NCBI GenBank assembly: GCA_937923585.1
Contig: CALDSM010000177.1
Span: 1 to 11,910 of the forward strand
Origin: an uncultured bacterium
GTDB lineage: Bacteria; Hydrogenedentota; Hydrogenedentia; Hydrogenedentales; CAITNO01
DNA: 11,910 nucleotides
Reading direction: 5' to 3'
The stretch's first letter is position 1, and every line of letters starts with the position of its first letter. Under the pieces are notes generated by a model that searched no databases, was not told the DNA's origin, and saw only the letters and a program-made list of their open reading frames with translations. Position numbers and translations under genes: made by a program. Below are positions 1-6,550 of the stretch, piece by piece.

Positions 1-207
1 GGCTGCACGCGCCGTGACACCGGCGGCCAGCGGCCATGCGTTGGGCACGGCGCTCCAGTCACCCAGCTCGCCGTCAATGGCAATCGGCGGGTCTGGTTTG
101 TAGGGGATGCAGCGGGGTGCCTTCGCATCCTGCCCAGCCACGGCCCAGGGCATCATCAACAGCAGCGCAAACAGTACGTGCCGGAACTGCGCAAACGCGT
201 GTTTCAT
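1..207 (-). CDS. Secreted CBM9-like sugar-binding protein, N-terminal fragment (runs off window)
   Basis: An open frame starts at an ATG at 207-205 and stays open for 69 codons to the window edge, so the C-terminus is missing. The protein begins MKHAFAQFRHVLFALLLMMP, a basic start followed by a hydrophobic core, with a likely signal peptidase site after AVA (residues 23-25); it is predicted to be exported. The mature part carries PPIAIDGELGDWSAVPNAWP, and the IDGxLxDW pattern is typical of the start of family 9 carbohydrate-binding (DOMON-like) domains in secreted proteins of polysaccharide degraders. An AGGA ribosome site lies eight bases before the ATG, inside the end of the upstream gene, whose TGA is separated from this ATG by one base, so translational coupling is likely. 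Export is well supported; the CBM9 assignment rests on a short motif. Other fused domains cannot be seen. Confidence 0.75.
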   Translation of the reverse strand, partial: MKHAFAQFRHVLFALLLMMPWAVAGQDAKAPRCIPYKPDPPIAIDGELGDWSAVPNAWPLAAGVTARAA

Positions 208-208
208 C

Positions 209-2524
209 TCATTCTTCCTGTTCACCACCCGGTTTGCGGGCGGCCACAAAGGCCAGGTAATCCTTCTTCCGTTCCACGCGGGCCCGCTGCATGGCTTCGG
301 CGCCCTGGCCCGAAACGGCGTCATAGACTTCGCGTGCCGGTTCATACTCGCCATTGTCAACAAGCCTGTCCGCCGCCATCATCAGGGGCGGCGACAGCAT
401 CTTCAGCGCCGACGGTTCCGCCTTGACCGTGTCCATCATTTCGGCAATGCGGGCCTTCATCTCACGGCCCTGCCGGGGCATGTCTGTGCTGATGCCGCGC
501 GTCAGATACACGCGCCGCAGCGGTGCGTCCTGTGGGAAGCGGTCCGCGAGCTCTTTTAGCTGCCGACAGCGCCGGTTGGGGTCCTCCGTGAGCAGCGCCG
601 CCGCAACCGTCCCGCGCAGGTCCGGATTGAAGAGACACTCACGGACAGCGGTGCGGTCCTTCCGGGCCTCCGCGTCCTTTTCCAGCGCAAGCTGTTCGTC
701 CAGCCTGGGGTACAGCCGGTCCCACGCCTGCAGCGACATCAGGCAGGTGACCATCGTCTTTAGCATGGGCACCCGGTCAAACTCCTTCAGGTCCGTGCGC
801 GCCAGTTGCCCTTCCAGCAGCGCCACGGCCTCCTCTTCCCGGCCCAGCTTGTACAGGCATTGCGCCGCTTGTCCGGCCCAGCGGGGTTTGCCGTCCCGCT
901 TGAACAGTTCCTCGTACACCGCGCGGGCGGCGCGGTGGTTTCCCGAAAGCCAGAGGTTGCGCGCACGCTTTTCAGGCTTCTCGACCGTGTCGCCCAGCTT
1001 CGGGCAGTCGCAGTCCAGGTAACTCTCGCCCCACAACGAGGTGTCGTAGGATTCCGCGGCGCGAAGCTGTGTTTCCAAGTCCACGGGGATGGAGGCGAGA
1101 AACGCGCGCCAGGCCCGGTCCAAATCCGCCAGACCGCAGCCATACGCCCTTTCGTAGTCGAGGGTCTTTGTGAATGCGCGGAACTTGTCCATCCCGTACT
1201 GCTGCACGAGGAAACCGATGAATGAGCCCGCGGCCGAATAGGCGTTTCCCTCGCGGATTGTCCAAAAACCAAGCAGGTCCATGAACTGCGTGGCGCTGGG
1301 CAGCCGGTCGTGCTTCAGTGCGCCCGCCTCCCTTTGATGCGCCTCCGGCAGGTCGGCGTAATACGCGGAAAAGGCCTCGGCCACGCCCTCCTCAACACCC
1401 CGGTTGAAGATGGTGGTCCACCGCGGATGCAGTTCAATGTGCAGCGCATGAACCAGCTCGTGCAGCATGGTGTCGCCGGTGGCCTCGCCTGAACTGACGA
1501 ACACGCTGCGCACCACAGCGTGCGCGCCCATCCCCGTGGTCTTCTGCATGTCGCTGTAGCTGTTGAAGCAGTACAGGGCCACCTTCCTTTGCGGCGTGAT
1601 TCCCCATCGCCTGCACAGAAGGTCCCAGCACCACTCGGCATGGTCGGAGATCTCCTCGATGTTGTTCGCCGCCTCGCCGGAGGGCGGATAGTGAATCACA
1701 AAATGACCGGTGTCCCGCTCGGCGGACAGGTACGAGAGCATGGCGCCCTTTCCCCAGCCGACCCCCACATGGCCGCCGGCAACCACCGCCACCGCGGCAA
1801 CCGCCGCCCAGACAATCGCGGCACGGTTGCGCGCAATGCGCGCCGCCAGCGCCGCGTCGTCCGATGTGCAGGACTGCGTGCGGCGCGCGCGCCACACGGC
1901 CCATTGCCACAGGGCGGCAGTCAGCAGGAGGATGAACAGCCTCTGGTGAATGTGGAACGGCGACGCCCCGATGGCCGCGCGCTGGTCCAACGCCACAGGT
2001 TCGCCCACCAGCAGGTCCGCAACACGCATGCCGCGCCAGCCCTGCATGCCGTCCTGCGCCAGGGACAGAACGACGACGGCCAGAAGCAGCAGGAGCGTCT
2101 TCCACCAGCGCCAGCGGCGGCAGCCCGCAATGCAGCCGAGCACCGCGCCAAGAAGTGCCGTCGGGGTCCATGTAATCCAGAAGAATGATGCGCCGCCGGC
2201 GAATTGGCAGCGCGGCCCCGCCGCGTTGAGCGCCGCCATGAGCGCAAAAGCGGTCCAGCCGCAGGCCAGGAGGCCGGCGAGAGACCATGTGAACGATTCC
2301 TGCAGAACCATCAGGTCGGGCAGGTCAGGACGGCAGGTTCTTGCCTTCTTCGCCATCTTCCAGGCGGCGAAGGCGATGACAATGAATGACACGCAGGCGA
2401 AGAGCTGGGTGAACTCATGGGTCAGCACGCGAACGGCCGGCGCCGTTTGGCACAGAAGCGGCAGGGCCGCTCCTGTCACCAGGCAGACCAACAGCGGGGA
2501 CAACCAGATTCTCTTCCCTGACAT
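209..2524 (-). CDS. Polytopic membrane protein with HExxH (peptidase MA-like) domain and TPR-like C-terminus
   Basis: The product is about 771 residues. Roughly the first 260 hold some seven hydrophobic segments (near 6-25, 36-58, 79-103, 113-135, 142-157, 195-211 and 235-257). A soluble domain follows with HELVH at 355-359 and EEGVAE at 378-383; two histidines plus a downstream glutamate fit the zinc site of gluzincin-type metallopeptidases. A later YSAAGSFIGFLVQQYG segment resembles peptidase MA-like proteins. The C-terminal part (about 500 onward) is helical with TPR-like units such as ARAVYEELFK and EEAVALLEGQL. Peptidase activity and substrate are inferred only. I chose the ATG at 2524-2522 because AAGGA lies seven bases upstream; an in-frame ATG at 2539 adds five residues, but its GGAG abuts the start codon. 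It is followed after one base by a secreted CBM9-like gene, suggesting a shared envelope function. The gap to the preceding gene holds a long inverted repeat. Confidence 0.85.
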   Translation of the reverse strand: MSGKRIWLSPLLVCLVTGAALPLLCQTAPAVRVLTHEFTQLFACVSFIVIAFAAWKMAKKARTCRPDLPDLMVLQESFTWSLAGLLACGWTAFALMAALNAAGPRCQFAGGASFFWITWTPTALLGAVLGCIAGCRRWRWWKTLLLLLAVVVLSLAQDGMQGWRGMRVADLLVGEPVALDQRAAIGASPFHIHQRLFILLLTAALWQWAVWRARRTQSCTSDDAALAARIARNRAAIVWAAVAAVAVVAGGHVGVGWGKGAMLSYLSAERDTGHFVIHYPPSGEAANNIEEISDHAEWCWDLLCRRWGITPQRKVALYCFNSYSDMQKTTGMGAHAVVRSVFVSSGEATGDTMLHELVHALHIELHPRWTTIFNRGVEEGVAEAFSAYYADLPEAHQREAGALKHDRLPSATQFMDLLGFWTIREGNAYSAAGSFIGFLVQQYGMDKFRAFTKTLDYERAYGCGLADLDRAWRAFLASIPVDLETQLRAAESYDTSLWGESYLDCDCPKLGDTVEKPEKRARNLWLSGNHRAARAVYEELFKRDGKPRWAGQAAQCLYKLGREEEAVALLEGQLARTDLKEFDRVPMLKTMVTCLMSLQAWDRLYPRLDEQLALEKDAEARKDRTAVRECLFNPDLRGTVAAALLTEDPNRRCRQLKELADRFPQDAPLRRVYLTRGISTDMPRQGREMKARIAEMMDTVKAEPSALKMLSPPLMMAADRLVDNGEYEPAREVYDAVSGQGAEAMQRARVERKKDYLAFVAARKPGGEQEE

Positions 2525-2592
2525 GGGGATTTCCTTCATCTCCGTCGTTTCACCACTTCAGCCGTTGCATACACAAGGACGGTCTTCTCCGC

Positions 2593-2686
2593 GTCATTGC
2601 GAGAGAAGCGCGGCAATCTCTTGGAACCATGGCCCGGGGTTTGGGTCATCGCGGGCAAGAGATTGCCGCGCTTCGCTCGCAATGAC
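2593..2686. repeat. Intergenic palindromic repeat (ATTGCGAGCGAAGCGCGG type)
   Basis: Two 31-base arms, 2593-2623 and 2656-2686, are reverse complements with one mismatch, around a 32-base loop. The arms contain the core ATTGCGAG-GAAGCGCGGCAATC, a sequence type I recall as a dispersed repeat in many unrelated bacteria, where it is often mistranslated as small proteins containing CERSAAIS. It begins four bases beyond the stop codon of the deacetylase-like gene and ends 68 bases before the start of the membrane protein gene. No T-run follows the stem on the minus strand, so it is not a classic intrinsic terminator; it could still stabilise or process a polycistronic mRNA. Confidence 0.9.
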
Positions 2687-2690
2687 TTGA

Positions 2691-3950
2691 TCACAGCGTG
2701 CCCAAGAAGCCGTCACTCCAGAAAACCGGCTCGTAGCCGTGGTCTGTAACCCATTGCAGCGCGGTGCGCACCTTTTCCAAGACCGTGGGCTGGTACAGAT
2801 CGAGGTCTTTCCGGAAATACTGCTCATGGATGAGCAGTTCCACCAGTTCGCCCGTGTGCGGCGAGGCCGCCCGTTTGTCAAGAAGCGGGGCAATCTCCTC
2901 CACTGCAAACGAGTTGACGACCATGGCGCAGGGGATGAAGGTCAGGCCCGTGCCGCGGTCATGCCAGGCGGGACGGCTGTCCATGTAGGTGCACTGTTCC
3001 GGGGCAAAATAGTAGCCCGTGGTGCAGGCACCGTTGTGCACGCTGAAGATCCCTATCAGGTTCTCTATGCCCCGGTCGTGGAGGGCCAGTGCGGCGTCTT
3101 TCGTGCATTCGGCCCAATGCACCGTGGTCGTGTTGCTCAAGACTTCGTTGCCCGCGAAGCGGCGGATGTGGCCGCAGACCAAATCGTAATCGTGGGCCAT
3201 CTGCGCGTAGCGGGCGTTGCGGTAGGGCCGGTCGGGCTTGTCCTGCAGCGCGTGGAAACTCAGATGCAGCCACGCCGCGTTCGCGCGCCATTCGTCCTTC
3301 CACGTGTCGGGCATCTGTGACAGGTCGAAGCCGTCGGTCTGGTAATAGATGTTGATGTGAATCTTGGCGCCGTACTTCTCGTGCATCTCGCGCCAGAAGG
3401 CAAGATACCAGTGGTCGAACAGGGACGGATAGGATTGGGGGTTGAGCCCCAGGTCCTTCAGAAACTGAATGTTGTCGTCCACGGAAAAGCGGTAGCGCTT
3501 GCGGCTTCCCTTGTTCCAGAAGACTTCCGATTCCACGCGGGTGCCGTCCGCTTCGGCCACAATGCACGTGCGTTGCGCCGCAATGCGAAGGGCGCACGAG
3601 AACGCATCGCCGGAACGCTCCGCCTCAATGTTGTTCACGAGGACCTTGGAACCTGCGGGGGCGGTGCCTTTCACCGTGATGGAAAGCCCGTCGGGGGATT
3701 CGGCGCCGTCATGCCGGGTGAGCACATCTCCGTCCCGCGGAAAGGTGATTTGCAGCGCCGGTGCGGTCATCTTTGCCTCCTGTCCCCAAGCGGCGACCGC
3801 TGCACATAAGACACACGCGAGAAGAAACCATTTGGAGTGCGGTGGCAGCGACACCGCTTTGGCTGGTCCGCGTTTCATAAGCCGCAAGCCAAAGCGGTGT
3901 CGCTGCCACCGCACTCCAAAATTGCGCTGCCGTGTTTGGGATGTGTTCAC
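2691..3950 (-). CDS. Secreted polysaccharide deacetylase-like (NodB-fold-like) protein with Ig-like domain
   Basis: The product is 419 residues from a GTG at 3950-3948. That start is favoured because GGAGG (3959-3963) sits eight bases upstream; longer frames from ATG at 3965 or 3998 lack this, and the 3998 frame overlaps the preceding gene. A hydrophobic segment WFLLACVLCAAVAAWG (41-56) acts as a signal peptide. Residues about 67-147 resemble a bacterial Ig-like or glucodextranase-B-type domain (LQITFPRDGDVLTRHDG, ITVKGTAPAGSKVLVN). From about 150 a catalytic-type domain has FSVDDN (155-160) and HLSFH (229-233), which recall the Asp-Asp and HxxxH metal motifs of polysaccharide deacetylases, and HEQYF at 375-379. 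Deacetylation of an extracellular glycan is the likely role but is inferred. Codons 11-40 are made entirely of a palindromic repeat inserted in frame. It lies 26 bases after the second aminotransferase gene. An alternative start at ATG 3878 lies within the hairpin loop and has no ribosome site. Confidence 0.8.
   Translation of the reverse strand: MNTSQTRQRNFGVRWQRHRFGLRLMKRGPAKAVSLPPHSKWFLLACVLCAAVAAWGQEAKMTAPALQITFPRDGDVLTRHDGAESPDGLSITVKGTAPAGSKVLVNNIEAERSGDAFSCALRIAAQRTCIVAEADGTRVESEVFWNKGSRKRYRFSVDDNIQFLKDLGLNPQSYPSLFDHWYLAFWREMHEKYGAKIHINIYYQTDGFDLSQMPDTWKDEWRANAAWLHLSFHALQDKPDRPYRNARYAQMAHDYDLVCGHIRRFAGNEVLSNTTTVHWAECTKDAALALHDRGIENLIGIFSVHNGACTTGYYFAPEQCTYMDSRPAWHDRGTGLTFIPCAMVVNSFAVEEIAPLLDKRAASPHTGELVELLIHEQYFRKDLDLYQPTVLEKVRTALQWVTDHGYEPVFWSDGFLGTL
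3831..3920. repeat. Perfect 34-bp inverted repeat inside the 5' end of the deacetylase-like gene
   Basis: Arms 3831-3864 and 3887-3920 are exact reverse complements, separated by a 22-base loop (3865-3886). The whole element is 90 bp, thirty codons, and fills codons 11-40 of the overlapping gene, starting exactly at a codon boundary. In the minus-strand frame it reads FGVRWQRHRFG at its start and AKAVSLPPHSK at its end, separating a short basic N-terminus (MNTSQTRQRN) from the hydrophobic core of the signal peptide. The arm contains GTGGCAGCGACACCGCTTTGG, a repeat type I recall from planctomycete and verrucomicrobial genomes. Structure is seen directly; insertion as a mobile palindromic element is inferred. 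Confidence 0.95.
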
Positions 3951-3958
3951 GGGGTAAA

Positions 3959-3963
3959 CCTCC
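3959..3963 (-). promoter_or_regulatory. Ribosome binding site setting the GTG start at 3950
   Basis: On the minus strand GGAGG is followed by TTTACCCC and then GTG. The eight-base spacing is optimal, and none of the alternative ATG starts in this frame (3998, 3965, 3878) has a comparable site. This decides the start of the deacetylase-like gene and places the palindrome inside the coding sequence rather than in the leader. Confidence 0.7.
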
Positions 3964-3976
3964 ATCGGCCCCGCGC

Positions 3977-5170
3977 TCAGCGCAGCGCCTCGATGCATTC
4001 AATGAGCGCGGCGGCGATATAGGCGTTGTCATCGTCCGACATGGCCGGGTGCGTTGGCAGGCAGAACAGCCGCGCGCCCAGTTCCTCGGAGAGCGGAAGC
4101 GACTGGCCCTCGGTGTGCCTGCGCAGGTAATGGTGCGACTGGTAGGCCGGGATGTTGGCCACCAGCAGTTTCACGCCGTGTACCTCGTCCATCATCCTCA
4201 GCAGTTTGTCGCGCTTCTCACCGGCCCATTCCGGGCAGACGAGGCAGGTGTAGAGGTAGTACGTGTGCGTGCAGTCGGCGGGCTCGAAGGGCAGCGTCAG
4301 TTCGGGGATGGCGGCGAGCATCGCGTTGCGCGCCTGCGCCAGCCGCCGCCGCGCGGCGATGAACCCGTCCAACTTGCCCAGCTGCACCAGCCCCACGGCG
4401 GCCTGCACCTTGTTCATCACGTAGGATGAACCCCACAGTTCCATGTCGTCATATCCGTAGAAGCGGGTGCCGCGGTAGAAATAGGCCAGGTCGTCGTCGT
4501 CGGTGGTCATCATGCCGCCCTCGCCCAGCGTCACCATGTTCTTCATGGTGTGGAAGGAGAACAGCGTCAGCAGTCCGCGCTTGCCCAGCTTCTCGCCCTT
4601 GTATGCACCCCCACAGGCGCGAGCCGCGTCCCAGATGACCTTCAGCGGCCCTTGCTTCTCGTGCGGGTGCCGCCGCGCCAGTTCCAGGATGTCGTCCATC
4701 GGCGCGGCCAGCCCGTTCATGTGTACCGGGATGACGGCGCGCGTGCGCGGCGTGATGCGCCGCTCCACGTCGTTGGGGTCGAGTTGCAGCGTTTTGGGGT
4801 CCACCTCGCACCAGACCACCTGTCCGCCCGCACCGGCCACGGCCAGTCCGGACGCCACAAAGTTGATGGCCGGCACAATGACCTCATCGCCCGGCTGGAG
4901 GTTGATCCAGCGCATGGCGATGTCGAGGCCGGGCCCCGCGTTGTTCAGGGCGACGGCGTGCTTCACGCCGACGTATTCCGCAAACGCCTTCTCGAACGCC
5001 GGGATTTGCGGTCCGGAGAAACCCCGGCCCACGTCCTGCGAGTCGCGCATCGCCGCGACCGCCGCCTCGATCTCGTCCTCGCCGTAGGCACTGCCGAGCC
5101 GGGGTTCGCCTTCCCACAGGGTGTGGGGTTTGCGTTTCAGGATTTCCTGCCGTTCTTCACGCGAAATCAT
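3977..5170 (-). CDS. DegT/DnrJ/EryC1/StrS-family PLP aminotransferase (second copy)
   Basis: The 397-residue product shows the fold-type I features of the sugar aminotransferase family: NNAGPGLDIAM (76-86) in the cofactor phosphate-binding position, PGDEVIVPAINFVAS (93-107), Asp181 in IWDAARACGG for the pyridine nitrogen, and the Schiff-base Lys210 in SFHTMKNMVTLGEGGMM. Length is normal for the family. Members transfer an amino group, usually from glutamate or glutamine, to a keto-sugar or keto-cyclitol in the cytoplasm; some PLP members act as dehydratases, but the conserved lysine favours transamination. The substrate cannot be told. GGAG lies nine bases before the ATG. A diverged copy of this start region occurs upstream at 5284-5316, beyond a hairpin. 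It follows an oxidoreductase gene (5372-6418) that may supply its keto substrate and precedes the deacetylase-like gene by 26 bases, so co-transcription is likely. Confidence 0.93.
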   Translation of the reverse strand: MISREERQEILKRKPHTLWEGEPRLGSAYGEDEIEAAVAAMRDSQDVGRGFSGPQIPAFEKAFAEYVGVKHAVALNNAGPGLDIAMRWINLQPGDEVIVPAINFVASGLAVAGAGGQVVWCEVDPKTLQLDPNDVERRITPRTRAVIPVHMNGLAAPMDDILELARRHPHEKQGPLKVIWDAARACGGAYKGEKLGKRGLLTLFSFHTMKNMVTLGEGGMMTTDDDDLAYFYRGTRFYGYDDMELWGSSYVMNKVQAAVGLVQLGKLDGFIAARRRLAQARNAMLAAIPELTLPFEPADCTHTYYLYTCLVCPEWAGEKRDKLLRMMDEVHGVKLLVANIPAYQSHHYLRRHTEGQSLPLSEELGARLFCLPTHPAMSDDDNAYIAAALIECIEALR

Positions 5171-5186
5171 GTTCTGCTTCTCCGTG
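5152..5186. repeat. Direct repeat copy 1, spanning the aminotransferase start codon
   Basis: This 35-base stretch includes the ribosome site, the ATG (5168-5170) and the first codons of the aminotransferase gene. It matches 5284-5316 at 31 positions, with a two-base gap and two substitutions. Weaker similarity continues a further 20 bases or so upstream of the gene in both copies. Confidence 0.75.
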
Positions 5187-5218
5187 CTCTGCCATGTCTG
5201 AGTCGCGACGCACGTGGG

Positions 5219-5280
5219 CGAAAAGCAGGGACAGACACGCTTTTCAAACTGCCGAAAAGCGAGTCAGTCCCCGTTTTTCG
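5219..5280. repeat. Imperfect inverted repeat between oxidoreductase and aminotransferase genes
   Basis: Arms 5219-5245 and 5254-5280 (27 bases each) are reverse complements at 23 of 27 positions, with an eight-base loop. The arms share GGGAC-GAC-CGCTTTTC. The four mismatches make it the most diverged hairpin in the window. It lies between the two copies of the start-region direct repeat. No T-run follows the stem on the minus strand. Confidence 0.8.
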
Positions 5281-5283
5281 CCT

Positions 5284-5316
5284 GTTCTTCGCGGAATCAT
5301 GTTCTGTTTCTCCGTG
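5284..5316. repeat. Direct repeat copy 2: orphan duplicate of the aminotransferase start region
   Basis: Read on the minus strand it again presents GGAG, an ATG (5298-5300) and codons resembling the start of the downstream gene, but it lies 130 bases upstream of the real start. Relative to copy 1 it carries a two-base deletion within the first codons, so it cannot encode the same N-terminus for long. It lies in the gap after the stop of the 5372-6418 gene and is best read as a non-coding remnant of a duplication. Confidence 0.7.
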
Positions 5317-5371
5317 TCCAGTCTCGCGCAACGACAACCTACTTCTTAACCGTGGCGGTCATACCAGAGCG

Positions 5372-6418
5372 TCAGGTAATCCGGTTAAGTTCAACTCTGA
5401 AGCCGGTTTGCGCGCTTTCATAGCAGGCAGCCAGCACTTTTTGGCTCCAGCAGCCGTCCTCGCCGCTGACCGGGGACGCGGTGCCGTCCAAAACCGCCTG
5501 CGAAAAGGCCTCGACCTCGGCGCGGTACATGTTGACCGGTTCGGGGTTGATGGGGAATCCGCCGTCCGCGCCGCGCTCCTGCTGCGCCGCGTATTCGCCC
5601 GCTCCGTCTTCCAGGTGCGCCGTCATGCTGCCCGCCTCGCCCTGACCGATGGTGCCTTCGGCCAGAATGCTGCCCAGCGAGCCGTACAGTTCGAGCCGGT
5701 TGCGCGACGATGCATCGGGCACGTTGAACAGGCAGTCCACCACGCCCTTCGCGCCGGACTCGAACTCCAGCAGCACGAGCGCCGTGTCCTCGCTGGCATA
5801 ATCCTGGACCAGGGAATCGGCAATGCACATGACGCTTCTCGCGCGGCCGAAGAACATCTCCAGCAGGTCAATACAGTGGCCGCCCAGGTCCATCAGGCTT
5901 CCGCCGCCGCCCTCCTCGGGCGTCTGCCGCCACGCGCCCGGAATGGGCGGATACCAGCAGGACAACTGCGCCCGGCCCAGTACCGGTGTCCCGAGCCGTC
6001 CGTCGCGCACCAGCCGCAGCGCGGCCTGGTGCTGGGCGTGGAACCGCATCATGAACCCCGTGCCCAGCTTCACGCCCGCGTCCCGGCACGCGTGCAGCAT
6101 CTGCGTGCCCTCGCCCACCATCATGCCCAGCGGCTTTTCGCACAGGACATGCTTCCCGGCGGCCGCGGCGCGCAGCACCTGGCCGCAGTGCAGCCAGGCC
6201 GGCGTGGCAATGTACACGATGTCCGCGCCGGACGCCAGCAGCTCGTCCTCGCTGGCGCAGGCGGCCGCACCAAACTGCGCCGCCACCGCCGCGTTGGCCT
6301 CGGCGTTCACGTCGAACACCGCGGCAAGTTCGGCGTTGGCCGCCTTCATGATGCCTTCGGGAATCGTTCTGCGGCGGGCGATTCCCGCCGAACCGAGCAC
6401 GGCCCATTTCGTTTTCAT
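5372..6418 (-). CDS. Gfo/Idh/MocA-family NAD(P)-dependent oxidoreductase (second copy)
   Basis: The 348-residue product begins KWAVLGSAGIARRRTIPEG, the Rossmann nucleotide-binding loop (GSAGIA, 9-14), and has the family signature EKP at 94-96 in HVLCEKPLGMM. GGHCID at 179-184 provides the usual catalytic-region histidine and aspartate of the C-terminal alpha/beta domain. Length is typical. Family members oxidise or reduce a hydroxyl of sugars, sugar nucleotides or inositols with NAD(P) in the cytoplasm. GGAGG lies seven bases before the ATG. It sits between two DegT-family aminotransferase genes; supplying or consuming a keto intermediate for one of them is a reasonable inference. The gaps of 132 and 201 bases on its two sides each hold a hairpin repeat. 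The exact substrate is unknown. Confidence 0.93.
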   Translation of the reverse strand: MKTKWAVLGSAGIARRRTIPEGIMKAANAELAAVFDVNAEANAAVAAQFGAAACASEDELLASGADIVYIATPAWLHCGQVLRAAAAGKHVLCEKPLGMMVGEGTQMLHACRDAGVKLGTGFMMRFHAQHQAALRLVRDGRLGTPVLGRAQLSCWYPPIPGAWRQTPEEGGGGSLMDLGGHCIDLLEMFFGRARSVMCIADSLVQDYASEDTALVLLEFESGAKGVVDCLFNVPDASSRNRLELYGSLGSILAEGTIGQGEAGSMTAHLEDGAGEYAAQQERGADGGFPINPEPVNMYRAEVEAFSQAVLDGTASPVSGEDGCWSQKVLAACYESAQTGFRVELNRIT

Positions 6419-6440
6419 GACCGGACCTCCGCCGCTGTTG

Positions 6441-6530
6441 TCTTGCTCTTGCTCCTGCTCTTAATCTTGCTCGAAATCCATGCTCCGCCCCAAACTTGAG
6501 CAAGAGCAAGATTAGGAGCAAGAGCAAGAA
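6441..6530. repeat. Hexanucleotide-rich inverted repeat (CTTGCT/AGCAAG units)
   Basis: The left part is built of TCTTGC-like six-base units and the right part is its reverse complement. A 16-base outer stem pairs 6441-6456 with 6514-6529, and an inner stem pairs 6462-6472 with 6504-6514, offset by a six-base bulge equal to one repeat unit. The hexamer period translates to LLLL, KSKS or ARAR in different frames and may produce false gene calls here. It fills most of the 132-base gap between the aminotransferase ending at 6551 and the oxidoreductase starting at 6418. Confidence 0.85.
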
Positions 6531-6550
6531 GAAAACTTCGCATACGCCGT

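Noticed and set aside
5284..5316. A separate small gene starting at the ATG at 5300
   Set aside because: The frame carries a two-base deletion relative to the real start region and runs into a hairpin repeat; a duplicated remnant explains it better.
4550..6499. Plus-strand open frame of 649 codons
   Set aside because: It lies antisense to two well-identified enzymes and across their intergenic repeats, has the arginine- and histidine-rich composition of a high-GC shadow frame, and shows no recognisable domain.
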